This document shows positions 1 through 8,419 of a stretch of 64,000 bases of DNA, one piece after another (position 1 is the first letter of the stretch; each line of letters begins with the position of its first letter). Source of the stretch: Haliscomenobacter sp041740695 (GTDB lineage: Bacteria > Bacteroidota > Bacteroidia > Chitinophagales > Saprospiraceae); NCBI RefSeq assembly GCF_041740695.1, contig NZ_JBGSLK010000017.1, positions 10,524 to 74,523 of the forward strand, in the 5' to 3' direction. A program made the translations under genes and the position numbers. Under the pieces are notes generated by a model. The model had not been told where the DNA came from. It did no database searches and saw nothing but the letters and a program-made list of their open reading frames with translations.

Positions 1-18
1 GCCTCAAAAAACCCAAAC

Positions 19-375
19 ATGGAATTGTACAAGGAATTCAGCTTTGACTCTGCCCATTTTTTGCCCAATGTACCAGCAGGCCACAAGTGTGCACACATGC
101 ATGGGCACACCTATTATGTGAAGATACTTTTGGAGGGGCCGCTGGATCCACATTTGGGCTGGGTAGTAGACTTTGCAGAGGTGAAAAATGCCTGGGAACC
201 GCTGGAAAAAATCCTGGATCACAAAATGCTCAATGACATCCCCGGACTGGAAAACCCAACCGCAGAGGTCATCGCGGTGTGGATATGGGATCGCCTCAAA
301 CCTAAATTGGCTCAACTCAAATCTATTGAAGTAAAGGAGACGCCAAATACAGGTGTGATTTATGATGGTAAATAG
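19..375 (+). CDS. queD: QueD, 6-carboxy-5,6,7,8-tetrahydropterin synthase
   Basis: This 118-residue protein has the size and layout of QueD in the 6-pyruvoyl-tetrahydropterin synthase family. QueD turns dihydroneopterin triphosphate into 6-carboxytetrahydropterin, the second step of queuosine (7-deazaguanine) synthesis, in the cytosol. The zinc ligands are visible as His13 (SAHFL) and His28/His30 (MHGH). The catalytic cysteine is Cys24, four residues before the HxH pair, as the family requires. A conserved VVDF motif follows at about residue 50. The ATG lies near the window edge, so its promoter and any upstream operon partner cannot be seen. The next gene starts 60 bp downstream on the same strand and has no known link to queuosine. 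A PTPS-like paralogue acting in another pterin pathway is possible, but the short length favours QueD. Confidence 0.93.
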   Translation: MELYKEFSFDSAHFLPNVPAGHKCAHMHGHTYYVKILLEGPLDPHLGWVVDFAEVKNAWEPLEKILDHKMLNDIPGLENPTAEVIAVWIWDRLKPKLAQLKSIEVKETPNTGVIYDGK

Positions 376-435
376 TAAAATTTGTTGATTTTTGTTGCCA
401 GACGATTTTAGCCTTACCAGATACCTAATATACTT

Positions 436-1371
436 ATGCAAAGCATCCAGCAAACTACCGATACCATCCTGATGGTCCGTCCAGCTCATTTTGGATTCAA
501 TGAGGAAACGGCATCCAACAATGCCTTCCAAGTCAATGACCAAAGCCTGAGTGTGATAGAAATTCAAGAAAAGGCCAAAGCTGAATTTGACACCTTTGTT
601 GTAAAGCTTCGTGCGGCTGGAGTCAATGTAATCATCGTGGAAGATACGGCTGAGCCCATTACTCCGGATGCAGTTTTCCCCAATAACTGGGTTACTTTTC
701 ATCAGGATGGGCTGATCATTACTTATCCCATGTACGCGACCAAGCGCCGCCTGGAACGCCGCGAAGATGTACTCAATAACCTGTCTGGGCAGTTCGCCAT
801 TACCAATCACGTGCGGATGGAGGGCCACGAAGCCCAAGATAAATTCCTGGAAGGCACTGGAAGTATGATTTTGGATCGCCCCAATCGACTGGTGTACGCG
901 TGCTTGAGTCCGCGTACTGATCCCGAATTGTTGGAGGAGTTTTCCCGAATCACCGGATATACACCCGTGCTTTTTCATGCGGTGGATGGCCAGGGGCAGG
1001 ATATTTACCATACCAATGTGATGATGGCCCTGGGTGAGACTTTTGTGGTGATTGTGATGGATAGCATTCGGGATGCCGAGGATAAGTCAGATTTGTTGTC
1101 CTATTTTGATGCCACGGGCAAAGAAGTCATCGACCTGAGTCTTGAACAAATGATGTCTTTTGCGGGCAATATGTTGCAGGTGCGCAATACGAGTGGTGAG
1201 ACCTATTTGGTCATGTCGACCCAAGCTTACGAATCCTTAAAGCCAGATCAAATTGCCAAAATTGAAAAACATACCCGGATTTTGCACAGTCCGATTAAAA
1301 CCATTGAAACTTATGGTGGTGGAAGTGCGCGGTGTATGATGGCGGAGGTGTTTTTGCCACATAGGTCATAG
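436..1371 (+). CDS. ctlX: CtlX-type amidinotransferase/citrulline-arginine hydrolase
   Basis: The protein (311 residues) belongs to the guanidino-group-modifying superfamily (arginine deiminase/amidinotransferase fold). It matches the pattern of the subgroup named CtlX, for citrulline utilization. The N-terminus has the subgroup motif MVRPAHFGFN. Other conserved blocks are FPNNWV near residue 79, EGTGSM near 139 and YACLSPRT near 155. The likely catalytic pair is His192 (YHTNV) and Cys300 (GGGSARCM), the usual His/Cys arrangement of these thiol hydrolases. No signal peptide is seen, so it should be cytosolic. Substrate is inferred: arginine or citrulline is likely, but dimethylarginine-type substrates cannot be excluded from sequence alone. 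It converges on the Oar-like receptor gene, with a hairpin terminator between them. Confidence 0.88.
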   Translation: MQSIQQTTDTILMVRPAHFGFNEETASNNAFQVNDQSLSVIEIQEKAKAEFDTFVVKLRAAGVNVIIVEDTAEPITPDAVFPNNWVTFHQDGLIITYPMYATKRRLERREDVLNNLSGQFAITNHVRMEGHEAQDKFLEGTGSMILDRPNRLVYACLSPRTDPELLEEFSRITGYTPVLFHAVDGQGQDIYHTNVMMALGETFVVIVMDSIRDAEDKSDLLSYFDATGKEVIDLSLEQMMSFAGNMLQVRNTSGETYLVMSTQAYESLKPDQIAKIEKHTRILHSPIKTIETYGGGSARCMMAEVFLPHRS

Positions 1372-1402
1372 CCACACTAATCGTTGCCATTTCAAAAAAT
1401 TA

Positions 1403-1435
1403 GGGCTGCCTCCATTGGAAGCAGCCCCTTTTTTA
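1403..1435 (+). terminator. Hairpin terminator between two convergent genes
   Basis: The 7-bp arms GGGCTGC and GCAGCCC enclose an 11-base loop and are followed by a run of T residues. The site lies between the stop of the CtlX-like gene (1371) and the stop of the receptor gene on the other strand (1463), so it probably ends transcription of the former. Confidence 0.75.
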
Positions 1436-1462
1436 TCCTAAAAATGGAGATTAGTCCATGTC

Positions 1463-4400
1463 TTAATTGAAGATGTAACGTACACCCAATTGGGCTTGCC
1501 AAACGCTGTTCACGTTGATGGTTTTTACAAATGGAGTATCGAGCAGAATAGTCTGACCACCTACAACTCTGGTTGCCATACGCAAATTAGGTGTTCCATC
1601 TGCAGCAACACTGGCCACTGAAAGTGGGTTAGCATTGTTAAAGTTACCAGCAGTAAGTTGATTGCCTATACCCCAGGCATCATTGATCATGTTGCCAAAG
1701 TTCAGGATGTCCGCACGGAACTGGAAGGTGTTTTTTGTCCCACCAATTTTGATGTATACTTCCTGCATCACAGTAAGGTCAAAACGAGTTAACCAGGGCA
1801 AGAAACCTCCGTTGCGCTCTGCATACTGACCCCGACGGGTTTTGAGGTAGTCATCTGCTTCAATGAAGGCATTAAAGGCAGTTTGTTGCTCGGCAGGGGA
1901 AAAAGTTTTGCCCCCAGAGGTAAAGCTCGCGAAAGTAAGCTCAGAAGCATTGTTGGGAATATAGATCAGGTCGTTGGTTTGACCATCGCCGTTCAGGTCA
2001 TTACCATAAATGTAGTTGATTTTAGAGCCGCTTGCCGCAACACCACCTAAGGTAATTTCCGTGGCACCACCAAATTTACCACCATAGTTGATGCGATAAT
2101 TGACAAAACCTACAAAACGGTGACGCAAATCGTTGTCAGAGAAAGAAGCTTCCAAGTAGTTTTGGCCACCTACAGTTGGTGCATTGGCTTGTACTGTGCT
2201 ACCTACCGACTGGAGGTCAGTTGATCTAGCATAGGTATAACCAATCATCCCTCCAAAGCCTTTAACTGCTGGTTTTTCCAACTTCGCAGTGAAGGAGTAC
2301 GAATACCCATCCTGGGTATTGGACAGGATGAAAGCGTTGTTAATGGCTTTATTGATAAAACGACCCGCCGATGCAGGGAAACGATCGCGGGTATCAGCAC
2401 CGGCAAGGCTACGGTCTGGCCCATTCAGGTTAGCATCGATGTAACGCAGGCCCTGGATTACCTTGTTGTACAAACCTTCTACGGTCAGCACTAGACCAAG
2501 TGGCAACTGCTGGTCGATGGCCAGGTTGTTTTTCCACAAGGTAGGGTACTTCAAATCTTCTTTTGAAGCGTTGATTACGTAAGGTGGCAACTTGGTAATG
2601 TCGGTATTATCAGGAGCAAAATCACTAGGATCAGTAGTAAACGGATACGCAGTGGTACTCGTTTGGTTGATTATCGCAGTGTTCACCCCGTTGTTACCCA
2701 ATTGGTTGGATACCAATACTTGTGGAATGCGAGAAACGAAGATACCCGTTCCACCACGTACCTGGGTTTTTTGATTGCCCTTTACATCCAGGTTGAAACC
2801 TACTCGTGGAGACAACTGCAAGTTGGCCTTAGGGAAAGCGCCGGTATTAATGGTCAGGTTTTCGTTGTTCTCATCTTTGAATGTCAGCGCCCCTACAACT
2901 GGGTTGAAGAAGTCTTCAGCCGTACCGTTGTCGTATTTGAACAAGTCAGCTCGCAAGCCCATCGTCAATTTGAAACGTTTGGACACTTGCAGTTCATCCT
3001 GTACATATCCGGTAAAAGTAGACACCTTCAAAACCTGTAGTGGCTCGCCACCTCCAGGCAACAAGGAATAACGCAAGTTGTAACGGTTGACGGTAACTGG
3101 TGATACCGGGTTGCTTGGATCATTTTTGAACTGCAGTGCTGCAGTTTTGAAATCATCGATCGAGTTGTACACGTACACCCCGTTAGAAGCTGGGAAAAAT
3201 ACGTTGTTGGATTGGAAGTACTCATAACCCAAACCGAGGGTAAAATAGTGCTTCTTCACCGAAATGTTGTAGTTGTTGATCAGGTTGAGCGTACTATAGT
3301 TCAACTGGTTGTTCGGCGTAAAGGGGTCGAAACCTACGGAAGTGTAGGTAGTTCCATCCTTCAGAATGTCTACCGTTGGGAAGAGGTTGGCGTTGCGATA
3401 CTTGCGGTCTTCATTTTGTTTGTTGAAGGTCGCCACAAAGTTGTTCGACGTTTTGTTGCTCAACACAGAGTTCAACTCGAAGGCAACCGAACGGGTGTTG
3501 TCCTTGATGATGTAGCCAGTGTTTTCACCAGAAATAGCCAATGCAGAGTTCTGGCGGTTACCATTACCTGCGGTGTTGCTACTGTTGGAGCCACTGATTA
3601 GCGATTCTGACTCCGAGTTGTGGTGAGAATAACGCAATGAGGCTTTGTGCTTCTGGCTGATGTTGTAATCCAAACGCACGATGCCTTTGCGGCTGGTTAC
3701 GTCATTGTTGAAGTTGTCCAACTGGCCTAAATCATAATTGAAGTTGGTCTGCAAAAAGCTGCTCAAATCCTGTAAGTCGGATTCAGTTACCCGAGATACG
3801 TTGCCGGTTGCACCTGGACGGTTCAATTGCCAGGTCAAAGCAGGGTTGGAGCTTTTGAACTGCTCACCGTTTATGAAGAAAAACAGTTTGTTTTTCACGA
3901 TTGGTCCACCCAGGCGGAAACCAGTCGTTTTTTCATCAATGGTAACCGCAGGAATGGTCAGACCATCAGCTTTTTCTCCTACCAAGTCCTGGGTACGCCA
4001 GATGTGGTAAGCTGAACCCGAGAATTCATTGGTACCAGAGCGAGTAACAGCATTGATGCCTGCACCTGCAAAGCCCGACTGCCGAACGTCAAAAGGCGCA
4101 ATGTTTACTTGCAATTCTTCCAATGCATCCAGAGAAATTGCAGTAGTACCCGTACGACCACCAGCCTGAGCCGAAGAACCCAAACCAAAACCGTTGTTGA
4201 ACACCGAACCGTCGATGGTAAAGTTGTTGAAACGGCTGTCCTGGCCAGCAAAAGAGCGACCATTGCTATAAGCATTGTATTTGGTAATGTCGTCTATGGT
4301 ACGGCCAATGGTAGGCAAGCTGTTGATGGCTTTGGTGTCGTATTGAACTGCAGCACCAGTACGATCGCTCGAGAAGATAGCGTTCTTACCCGCGCTGATC

Positions 4401-4768
4401 ACAACGTCGTCCAGGGTCACTGATTGTTCCGCCAACTCAACGTTGATGGTTGCAGCAGTACCGAGGCTGATGTAAATGTTTTCTTTTACTTGGTCGGCGA
4501 ATCCGGTGTAAGTCACCGTAATTTTGTAGGGCCCCCCTACACGCATACCTGGCATGCGGTAAGAACCGTCCAGGTCAGTAGCGGTACCGTACGATGTACC
4601 CGAAGGAACGTGTACTGCAACCACGTTGGCACCAATCAGGGCTTCTCCTTTGGTGTCGGTAATGATACCGGTCATCGCGGAAGAAGTCACCTGAGCAAAA
4701 GCGCCCAATTGCGCAGCCAGAATAACAACTACTGTGCAAAGCGCTTTAAACAGGTTAGCAAGCTTCAT
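1463..4768 (-). CDS. Oar-like TonB-dependent outer membrane receptor
   Basis: This 1101-residue outer membrane protein starts with a signal peptide (residues 1-25, ending AQLGAFA-Q). A carboxypeptidase-regulatory-like beta-sandwich follows at about 28-115, with the usual GEALIGANV motif. A TonB plug domain spans about 120-235 and includes the segment NNFTIDGSVFNN. The rest is a long beta-barrel rich in Asn and aromatic residues, ending in the typical alternating strand QLGVRYIFN. Size and order match the Oar family of Bacteroidota and Myxococcota, which lacks a SusD partner, and none is present here. The substrate is unknown. A TAATTTTG -7 box (4816-4823) lies 48 bp upstream of the ATG. The gene is flanked by AT-rich spacer and is probably monocistronic. 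Confidence 0.93.
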   Translation of the reverse strand: MKLANLFKALCTVVVILAAQLGAFAQVTSSAMTGIITDTKGEALIGANVVAVHVPSGTSYGTATDLDGSYRMPGMRVGGPYKITVTYTGFADQVKENIYISLGTAATINVELAEQSVTLDDVVISAGKNAIFSSDRTGAAVQYDTKAINSLPTIGRTIDDITKYNAYSNGRSFAGQDSRFNNFTIDGSVFNNGFGLGSSAQAGGRTGTTAISLDALEELQVNIAPFDVRQSGFAGAGINAVTRSGTNEFSGSAYHIWRTQDLVGEKADGLTIPAVTIDEKTTGFRLGGPIVKNKLFFFINGEQFKSSNPALTWQLNRPGATGNVSRVTESDLQDLSSFLQTNFNYDLGQLDNFNNDVTSRKGIVRLDYNISQKHKASLRYSHHNSESESLISGSNSSNTAGNGNRQNSALAISGENTGYIIKDNTRSVAFELNSVLSNKTSNNFVATFNKQNEDRKYRNANLFPTVDILKDGTTYTSVGFDPFTPNNQLNYSTLNLINNYNISVKKHYFTLGLGYEYFQSNNVFFPASNGVYVYNSIDDFKTAALQFKNDPSNPVSPVTVNRYNLRYSLLPGGGEPLQVLKVSTFTGYVQDELQVSKRFKLTMGLRADLFKYDNGTAEDFFNPVVGALTFKDENNENLTINTGAFPKANLQLSPRVGFNLDVKGNQKTQVRGGTGIFVSRIPQVLVSNQLGNNGVNTAIINQTSTTAYPFTTDPSDFAPDNTDITKLPPYVINASKEDLKYPTLWKNNLAIDQQLPLGLVLTVEGLYNKVIQGLRYIDANLNGPDRSLAGADTRDRFPASAGRFINKAINNAFILSNTQDGYSYSFTAKLEKPAVKGFGGMIGYTYARSTDLQSVGSTVQANAPTVGGQNYLEASFSDNDLRHRFVGFVNYRINYGGKFGGATEITLGGVAASGSKINYIYGNDLNGDGQTNDLIYIPNNASELTFASFTSGGKTFSPAEQQTAFNAFIEADDYLKTRRGQYAERNGGFLPWLTRFDLTVMQEVYIKIGGTKNTFQFRADILNFGNMINDAWGIGNQLTAGNFNNANPLSVASVAADGTPNLRMATRVVGGQTILLDTPFVKTINVNSVWQAQLGVRYIFN

Positions 4769-4815
4769 AAACTAGTTAAATTTGGTGATGGAATGAGTAA
4801 ATACTAATCACGACG

Positions 4816-4823
4816 CAAAATTA
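4816..4823 (-). promoter_or_regulatory. Bacteroidota -7 promoter box for the Oar-like receptor
   Basis: On the minus strand the sequence reads TAATTTTG, a full match to the TAnnTTTG -7 consensus of the primary sigma factor in Bacteroidota. It predicts a leader of roughly 40 nt before the ATG at 4768. No clear -33 box is seen. Confidence 0.6.
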
Positions 4824-5069
4824 ACTCACGGTTTTGAAATCAACATTAACTCATCGTTAGTTTTATGATTAAAAATCAATCGATTATAAAAAAAATCCCT
4901 ATGTTAATTTTATTGTAAAAATATTGTTACTAAGAATAAAAGAAATTGTCACCTGAATTTCACGTGGTAAAATTTTTTGATTCGCTTGAAAACTTAGAAA
5001 AAGCTACCGAAAAAAAAGTTAACATAAATTTAACATTGAAGAGTAAACCAGAAACATTTAGAAAAAGAG

Positions 5070-5119
5070 AATGCTTGATTGAACGATGGACGGGACCCTG
5101 AAGCGTTCAATCAAGCATT
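5070..5119 (-). terminator. Perfect 16-bp hairpin downstream of the LysM gene
   Basis: The arms AATGCTTGATTGAACG (5070-5085) and its exact reverse complement (5104-5119) enclose an 18-base loop. It starts 22 bp past the stop of the LysM gene. Both flanks carry T or A runs, so it could work in both directions. The rest of the 373-bp gap (4769-5141) is AT-rich, with a promoter box at 4816-4823 and nothing else recognised. Confidence 0.7.
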
Positions 5120-5141
5120 TTTAGTCTATTTTTTAATCGAA

Positions 5142-6284
5142 TTATTCCAACTGCAATTTTTGGTTGGGCCAAACCACATCGAACGCACCCATCTTGTTAA
5201 GTGTCCGAAGACGATCTGCCGATACTTGATATTGATCAGCAATGGTTTCCAGCGTGTCATTTGTTCCTACCAAGTGAACACGTCGACCATTTTCATAAAT
5301 CAAAGCTCCTGGAGTGCCAAGATTGGTATTCGGGTTGTTCGGCACACCACCCCTAGCGCTGTAATCATAACTATTGGGTATTGCCGAGGAGTTGGCGGCA
5401 TTGGGGTCGTACTGGTCTTCGCGCCGATAATTGTAGGCGCCGGGGTTATAGGTGCCAGAATTATAGGTACCAGAATTATAAGTGTCAGGATTATAAGTAC
5501 CAGGGTTATAAGTACCAGGGTTATAAGTGGTGTTGCCATTATAGTCGTAGCTATTCGGCGTATTGGTGTTCGGCATATTGGTATTCACAGAACGATCCTG
5601 TGGAATGTATTTGGGCACCGCAGAGCTGTAATCCTGAGCACCACTTGTGGTATAGTTCCCCACATTGTTGGACTGCTCGAATGAATTAGGAGGTGGAGGG
5701 CCCATTGTGGTGCTGTTGAGGCAAGGATTTACATTGAGTATATAACCAGCGGGAACAGGGTCTTGTGGGCCCAGGTTGTTCATCGAACGCAAACGCGCTT
5801 CGGTCAAACCATAATAATTGGCGATGCTAGCAAGGGCCTCACCAGATAAGAGGGTATGATTTTGAAGCCCAGTTTGCCAACCCTGAACGGAGCGCTCAGT
5901 CATTTGACCGTATTGTGGAGGCACATTATTGCTGGCCACATACGGTGCTGGTGTACCAATGCTGAGGCTGGTACCTACTGCAATCAAATCAGATTGCAGG
6001 TAGTTCCACGCCTTGATGTCGTCAACGGTGACGTTGTACAACTTCGCGATGCGGTAAAGACTTTCTCCCTTTTTTACGGAGTGGGTTCTGCTACTCTGGT
6101 TAAGCGCAGCGGTATTGTTGAGATTGCTGTTGGTCTCCGGCGCATAAACGGGTTCCCTATTGGGGTTGTTGTTGGCATTGTAACCTGGATTGGGTAACAA
6201 GGGGGGAGGAGCAACGTAGGTTTGTGCCATTACCCAAAGCGGAGTGCACATCAGCAAGTACAGCGTAATTGAATTTTTTTTCAT
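5142..6284 (-). CDS. Secreted triple-LysM protein with a YNPGT repeat linker
   Basis: The 380-residue product has a signal peptide (residues 1-20, ending VMAQ) and three LysM domains. These lie at about 68-112 (HSVKKGESLYRIAKLYNVT), 143-187 (LLSGEALASIANYYG) and 335-379 (HLVGTNDTLETIADQY). LysM domains bind N-acetylglucosamine in peptidoglycan or chitin. The first and second are followed by a low-complexity linker rich in Asn, Pro, Thr and Tyr. Near residues 250-285 this linker contains about seven tandem pentapeptides of the form YN(P/S)(G/D)(T/A), encoded by a 15-bp direct repeat. No catalytic domain is present, so an envelope scaffold or binding role is inferred. The flanks are a response regulator gene upstream (same strand) and a hairpin terminator downstream. 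Confidence 0.9.
   Translation of the reverse strand: MKKNSITLYLLMCTPLWVMAQTYVAPPPLLPNPGYNANNNPNREPVYAPETNSNLNNTAALNQSSRTHSVKKGESLYRIAKLYNVTVDDIKAWNYLQSDLIAVGTSLSIGTPAPYVASNNVPPQYGQMTERSVQGWQTGLQNHTLLSGEALASIANYYGLTEARLRSMNNLGPQDPVPAGYILNVNPCLNSTTMGPPPPNSFEQSNNVGNYTTSGAQDYSSAVPKYIPQDRSVNTNMPNTNTPNSYDYNGNTTYNPGTYNPGTYNPDTYNSGTYNSGTYNPGAYNYRREDQYDPNAANSSAIPNSYDYSARGGVPNNPNTNLGTPGALIYENGRRVHLVGTNDTLETIADQYQVSADRLRTLNKMGAFDVVWPNQKLQLE
5446..5532 (-). repeat. 15-bp coding tandem repeat (pentapeptide YNPGT type)
   Basis: Within the LysM gene a 15-bp unit with core CCTGGTACTTATAA (minus strand) repeats about six to seven times with small changes. It encodes YNPGT, YNSGT, YNPDT and YNPGA. The near-identical DNA copies suggest recent expansion and possible length variation by slippage. 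Confidence 0.8.
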
Positions 6285-6378
6285 ATTGATTGCCTTTGAA
6301 TATCAAGGCAATTTGGGAGTTTTTATTCAAAAAAACAACAATTCTGAAAAGAAAGGAGTAAGACTGATAGGAAATAGT

Positions 6379-7032
6379 TCAAATTTCATTTTGCACCAAA
6401 CCCTTACTCACTGCGTAAAGCACTAGCTCCGAAGAAGAGCTGATTTGCAATTTCTTCATGATGTTTTTGCGGTGGGTGTAAACGGTGTGCGTACTCAGGT
6501 TGAGTGTATCGGCAATTTCTTTGGCAATCAGGCCTTTGGCAGAGAGTTGTACAATTTGAATTTCACGGGCGGAAAGAGGGGTAGGAGCACAATTGACCTC
6601 GGTTTCCTTGGCAAAGGATTTCTCCAGTAAAAAATCAATTACCCGACTGCAAAAAAACTTATCTCCTTTGAGCGTAGCCTGAGCTGCTTCGAGGATTTCG
6701 CCAAGGCCGCATGTTTTGGTCAAAAAACTGGTGACCCCTAACTCCAGTACCTGTGCAATACTGTCTTTGCGGGTATCCGCACTGATGACCAATACCTGTG
6801 TATGTGGCGAAACGGTTTTGATTTTGGCGATCGAGCTGGGACGGAAACTTTCGGATTGGCTGTAATCAATGAGGACCAAATCGGCTTTATTGACCCGTAG
6901 GGAGGCAATCATTTCCTCTTCATTGCACACTTCCGCTACAATCAGGTATTGTTCCTTCTGGCCTAGTAGCTGGCGCAAGGCCAGTCGGACCAAAGGTTGT
7001 TCATCTGCCAGTAATACGGAATATTGCTTCAT
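6379..7032 (-). CDS. NarL/FixJ-type response regulator
   Basis: This is a cytosolic two-component response regulator of 217 residues. The receiver domain covers about 1-120, with acidic residues Asp10/Glu11, probable phospho-acceptor Asp56 (LVLIDY), Ser in VISAD and Lys in LTKT. The usual D-x-x-M-P motif is replaced by DYSQSES, which is atypical. A LuxR-type helix-turn-helix lies at about 148-212 (LSAREIQIVQLSAKGLIAKEIA). I chose the ATG at 7032, because the upstream in-frame GTG at 7053 adds seven residues before the receiver fold begins. No histidine kinase is adjacent, so the partner is unknown. The stop lies about 95 bp before the LysM gene start; the LysM gene may be co-transcribed or a target. 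Confidence 0.92.
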   Translation of the reverse strand: MKQYSVLLADEQPLVRLALRQLLGQKEQYLIVAEVCNEEEMIASLRVNKADLVLIDYSQSESFRPSSIAKIKTVSPHTQVLVISADTRKDSIAQVLELGVTSFLTKTCGLGEILEAAQATLKGDKFFCSRVIDFLLEKSFAKETEVNCAPTPLSAREIQIVQLSAKGLIAKEIADTLNLSTHTVYTHRKNIMKKLQISSSSELVLYAVSKGLVQNEI

Positions 7033-7135
7033 GGTTGATATAACTATATCCACGAAGGTACGGTTTTTTTTTGCGGATGCAAAATTTATTTAGACTACGT
7101 TTAAATAGCGTGTCAGATGCCCTATAAATGCTGGA

Positions 7136-8344
7136 TTATTGTTCTGGAGACAAGTCCTTGAACTGGTCTTTAGGTTTAAATTCTTCAGGAGTGGGATCTC
7201 CTTCTTCAAACATCACCCGCAGTTTGTATTTGGAGCCCAAAGAACTGATCAATGGACCCATCATGGTATTGAGCACTTCACGGGCCTGTATTTTGGCTTT
7301 GTCCATCGCATCGGCATTCAGGGCATCGCGGCGAAACTCTTGACGCAATACATTGAATGCTTTATTCAAATCGTCACTTTGGATTTCGCGCAACCAACCG
7401 ATGCTCATGCGGTCCATTTTGGGGTACACCTCGTGGGAGAGAATGATTGGTTCAGGCAGGGTGACGGTGACCAGTTTACTTTTGCCATTGAGTTTGATGT
7501 CGAAATAATCGTCGAGTTTGAAACCAATTTTGAGGATGCTGATGGCAGTGATTTCCAGGTCGGTAGAGGACACGGCAAAGCCCCATACTTTGGTCTGGAA
7601 TTGTTTGGTTAAGCCCTTTTTGTCCCGTATTTCAAAAGTGGCCAGCTCGGACACCACTTTTTCCACCCGTTCCTGCAAAAGACCTCGGGATCGACCGAAG
7701 TCTTCTACGGCAGCCCGCTCTTCGATGCGTTTCATCAAAGGTGCCAGGGCTTCAGTGAGTGCAATCCCACAAGGTGTATCTACTCTTTTACCCTTGGCAT
7801 AAAAAGCACCGTCCTTCATCGGGATGAGGCCGCCCATCACGTTATTGACCAAATAGCAGGTATATTTGGCGGCTACTTCATACCAGATTTGTGCAGCGTT
7901 TTTGAAACCATTGTCGTACCAGGTTTGGTACAAACTGCTGGTGGTGTCTTTGATGGCTAAAAAATCATCGAAGTACAAGTTGCGCAAGTAGTCATGGTGC
8001 TTGTCGTATTCGTTGGGAAGTTGTTTTTTTACTGACTCACTGAGCCCCATACGATTGGCGGTGTGATTCAGGATGGCCATGTTCATGTCGTACACCAGTT
8101 GGTTGAATTCCCGGCGGTACCGTTTGGGATTGGTCAGGATGGCCAGGGCGTCTTCTTCGTCGATGTCGAAGTTGAAATCGGCAGGCAGGTAATTCAATTG
8201 AAATTCCTTAGGCACAGTAGTGACATCGCCACTCATGGCACCTTTAGGCAAATATTTATAGGCAATCAAGCCAAACAAGGCAATCACCAGGATAGCCAAA
8301 AAAGTTTGGCTGATGCGCAAACGGGAGTCACCACCTTCAGACAT
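7136..8344 (-). CDS. Membrane-anchored DUF4230-like protein
   Basis: The 402-residue protein has a short charged N-terminus and one predicted membrane helix at about 13-30 (FLAILVIALFGLIAYKYL). A long soluble part follows, probably outside the cytoplasmic membrane. The C-terminal half (about 240-375) contains the pattern KVWGFAVSSTDLEITAISI, then LPEPIILSHEV and a GWLREI segment. This resembles the DUF4230 family, whose role is unknown. I hold that family call loosely. The middle region is not recognised. The gene is divergent from folP, with 75 bp between the starts. A TACTTTTG -7 box (8361-8368) sits 17 bp upstream of its ATG, predicting a very short leader. Confidence 0.85.
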   Translation of the reverse strand: MSEGGDSRLRISQTFLAILVIALFGLIAYKYLPKGAMSGDVTTVPKEFQLNYLPADFNFDIDEEDALAILTNPKRYRREFNQLVYDMNMAILNHTANRMGLSESVKKQLPNEYDKHHDYLRNLYFDDFLAIKDTTSSLYQTWYDNGFKNAAQIWYEVAAKYTCYLVNNVMGGLIPMKDGAFYAKGKRVDTPCGIALTEALAPLMKRIEERAAVEDFGRSRGLLQERVEKVVSELATFEIRDKKGLTKQFQTKVWGFAVSSTDLEITAISILKIGFKLDDYFDIKLNGKSKLVTVTLPEPIILSHEVYPKMDRMSIGWLREIQSDDLNKAFNVLRQEFRRDALNADAMDKAKIQAREVLNTMMGPLISSLGSKYKLRVMFEEGDPTPEEFKPKDQFKDLSPEQ

Positions 8345-8360
8345 AACAGTAGATTTTGGT

Positions 8361-8368
8361 CAAAAGTA
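8361..8368 (-). promoter_or_regulatory. -7 promoter box for the DUF4230-like gene
   Basis: TACTTTTG on the minus strand matches TAnnTTTG, 17 bp before the ATG at 8344. A small hairpin with arms GGCACCC/GGGTGCC (8389-8407) lies in the same divergent spacer, just upstream of folP, and could belong to either gene. Confidence 0.55.
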
Positions 8369-8419
8369 ATAAATTTACATCGGTACGGGCACCCCTTGCG
8401 GGTGCCAAAAATTAAATCA

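Noticed and set aside
4..1011. 335-codon open frame on the minus strand over queD and the CtlX-like gene
   Set aside because: It lies antisense to two genes with clear family motifs and shows no domain of its own.
8063..8419. 119-codon N-terminal extension of FolP
   Set aside because: The stretch overlaps the DUF4230-like gene on the other strand and is not part of the FolP fold.
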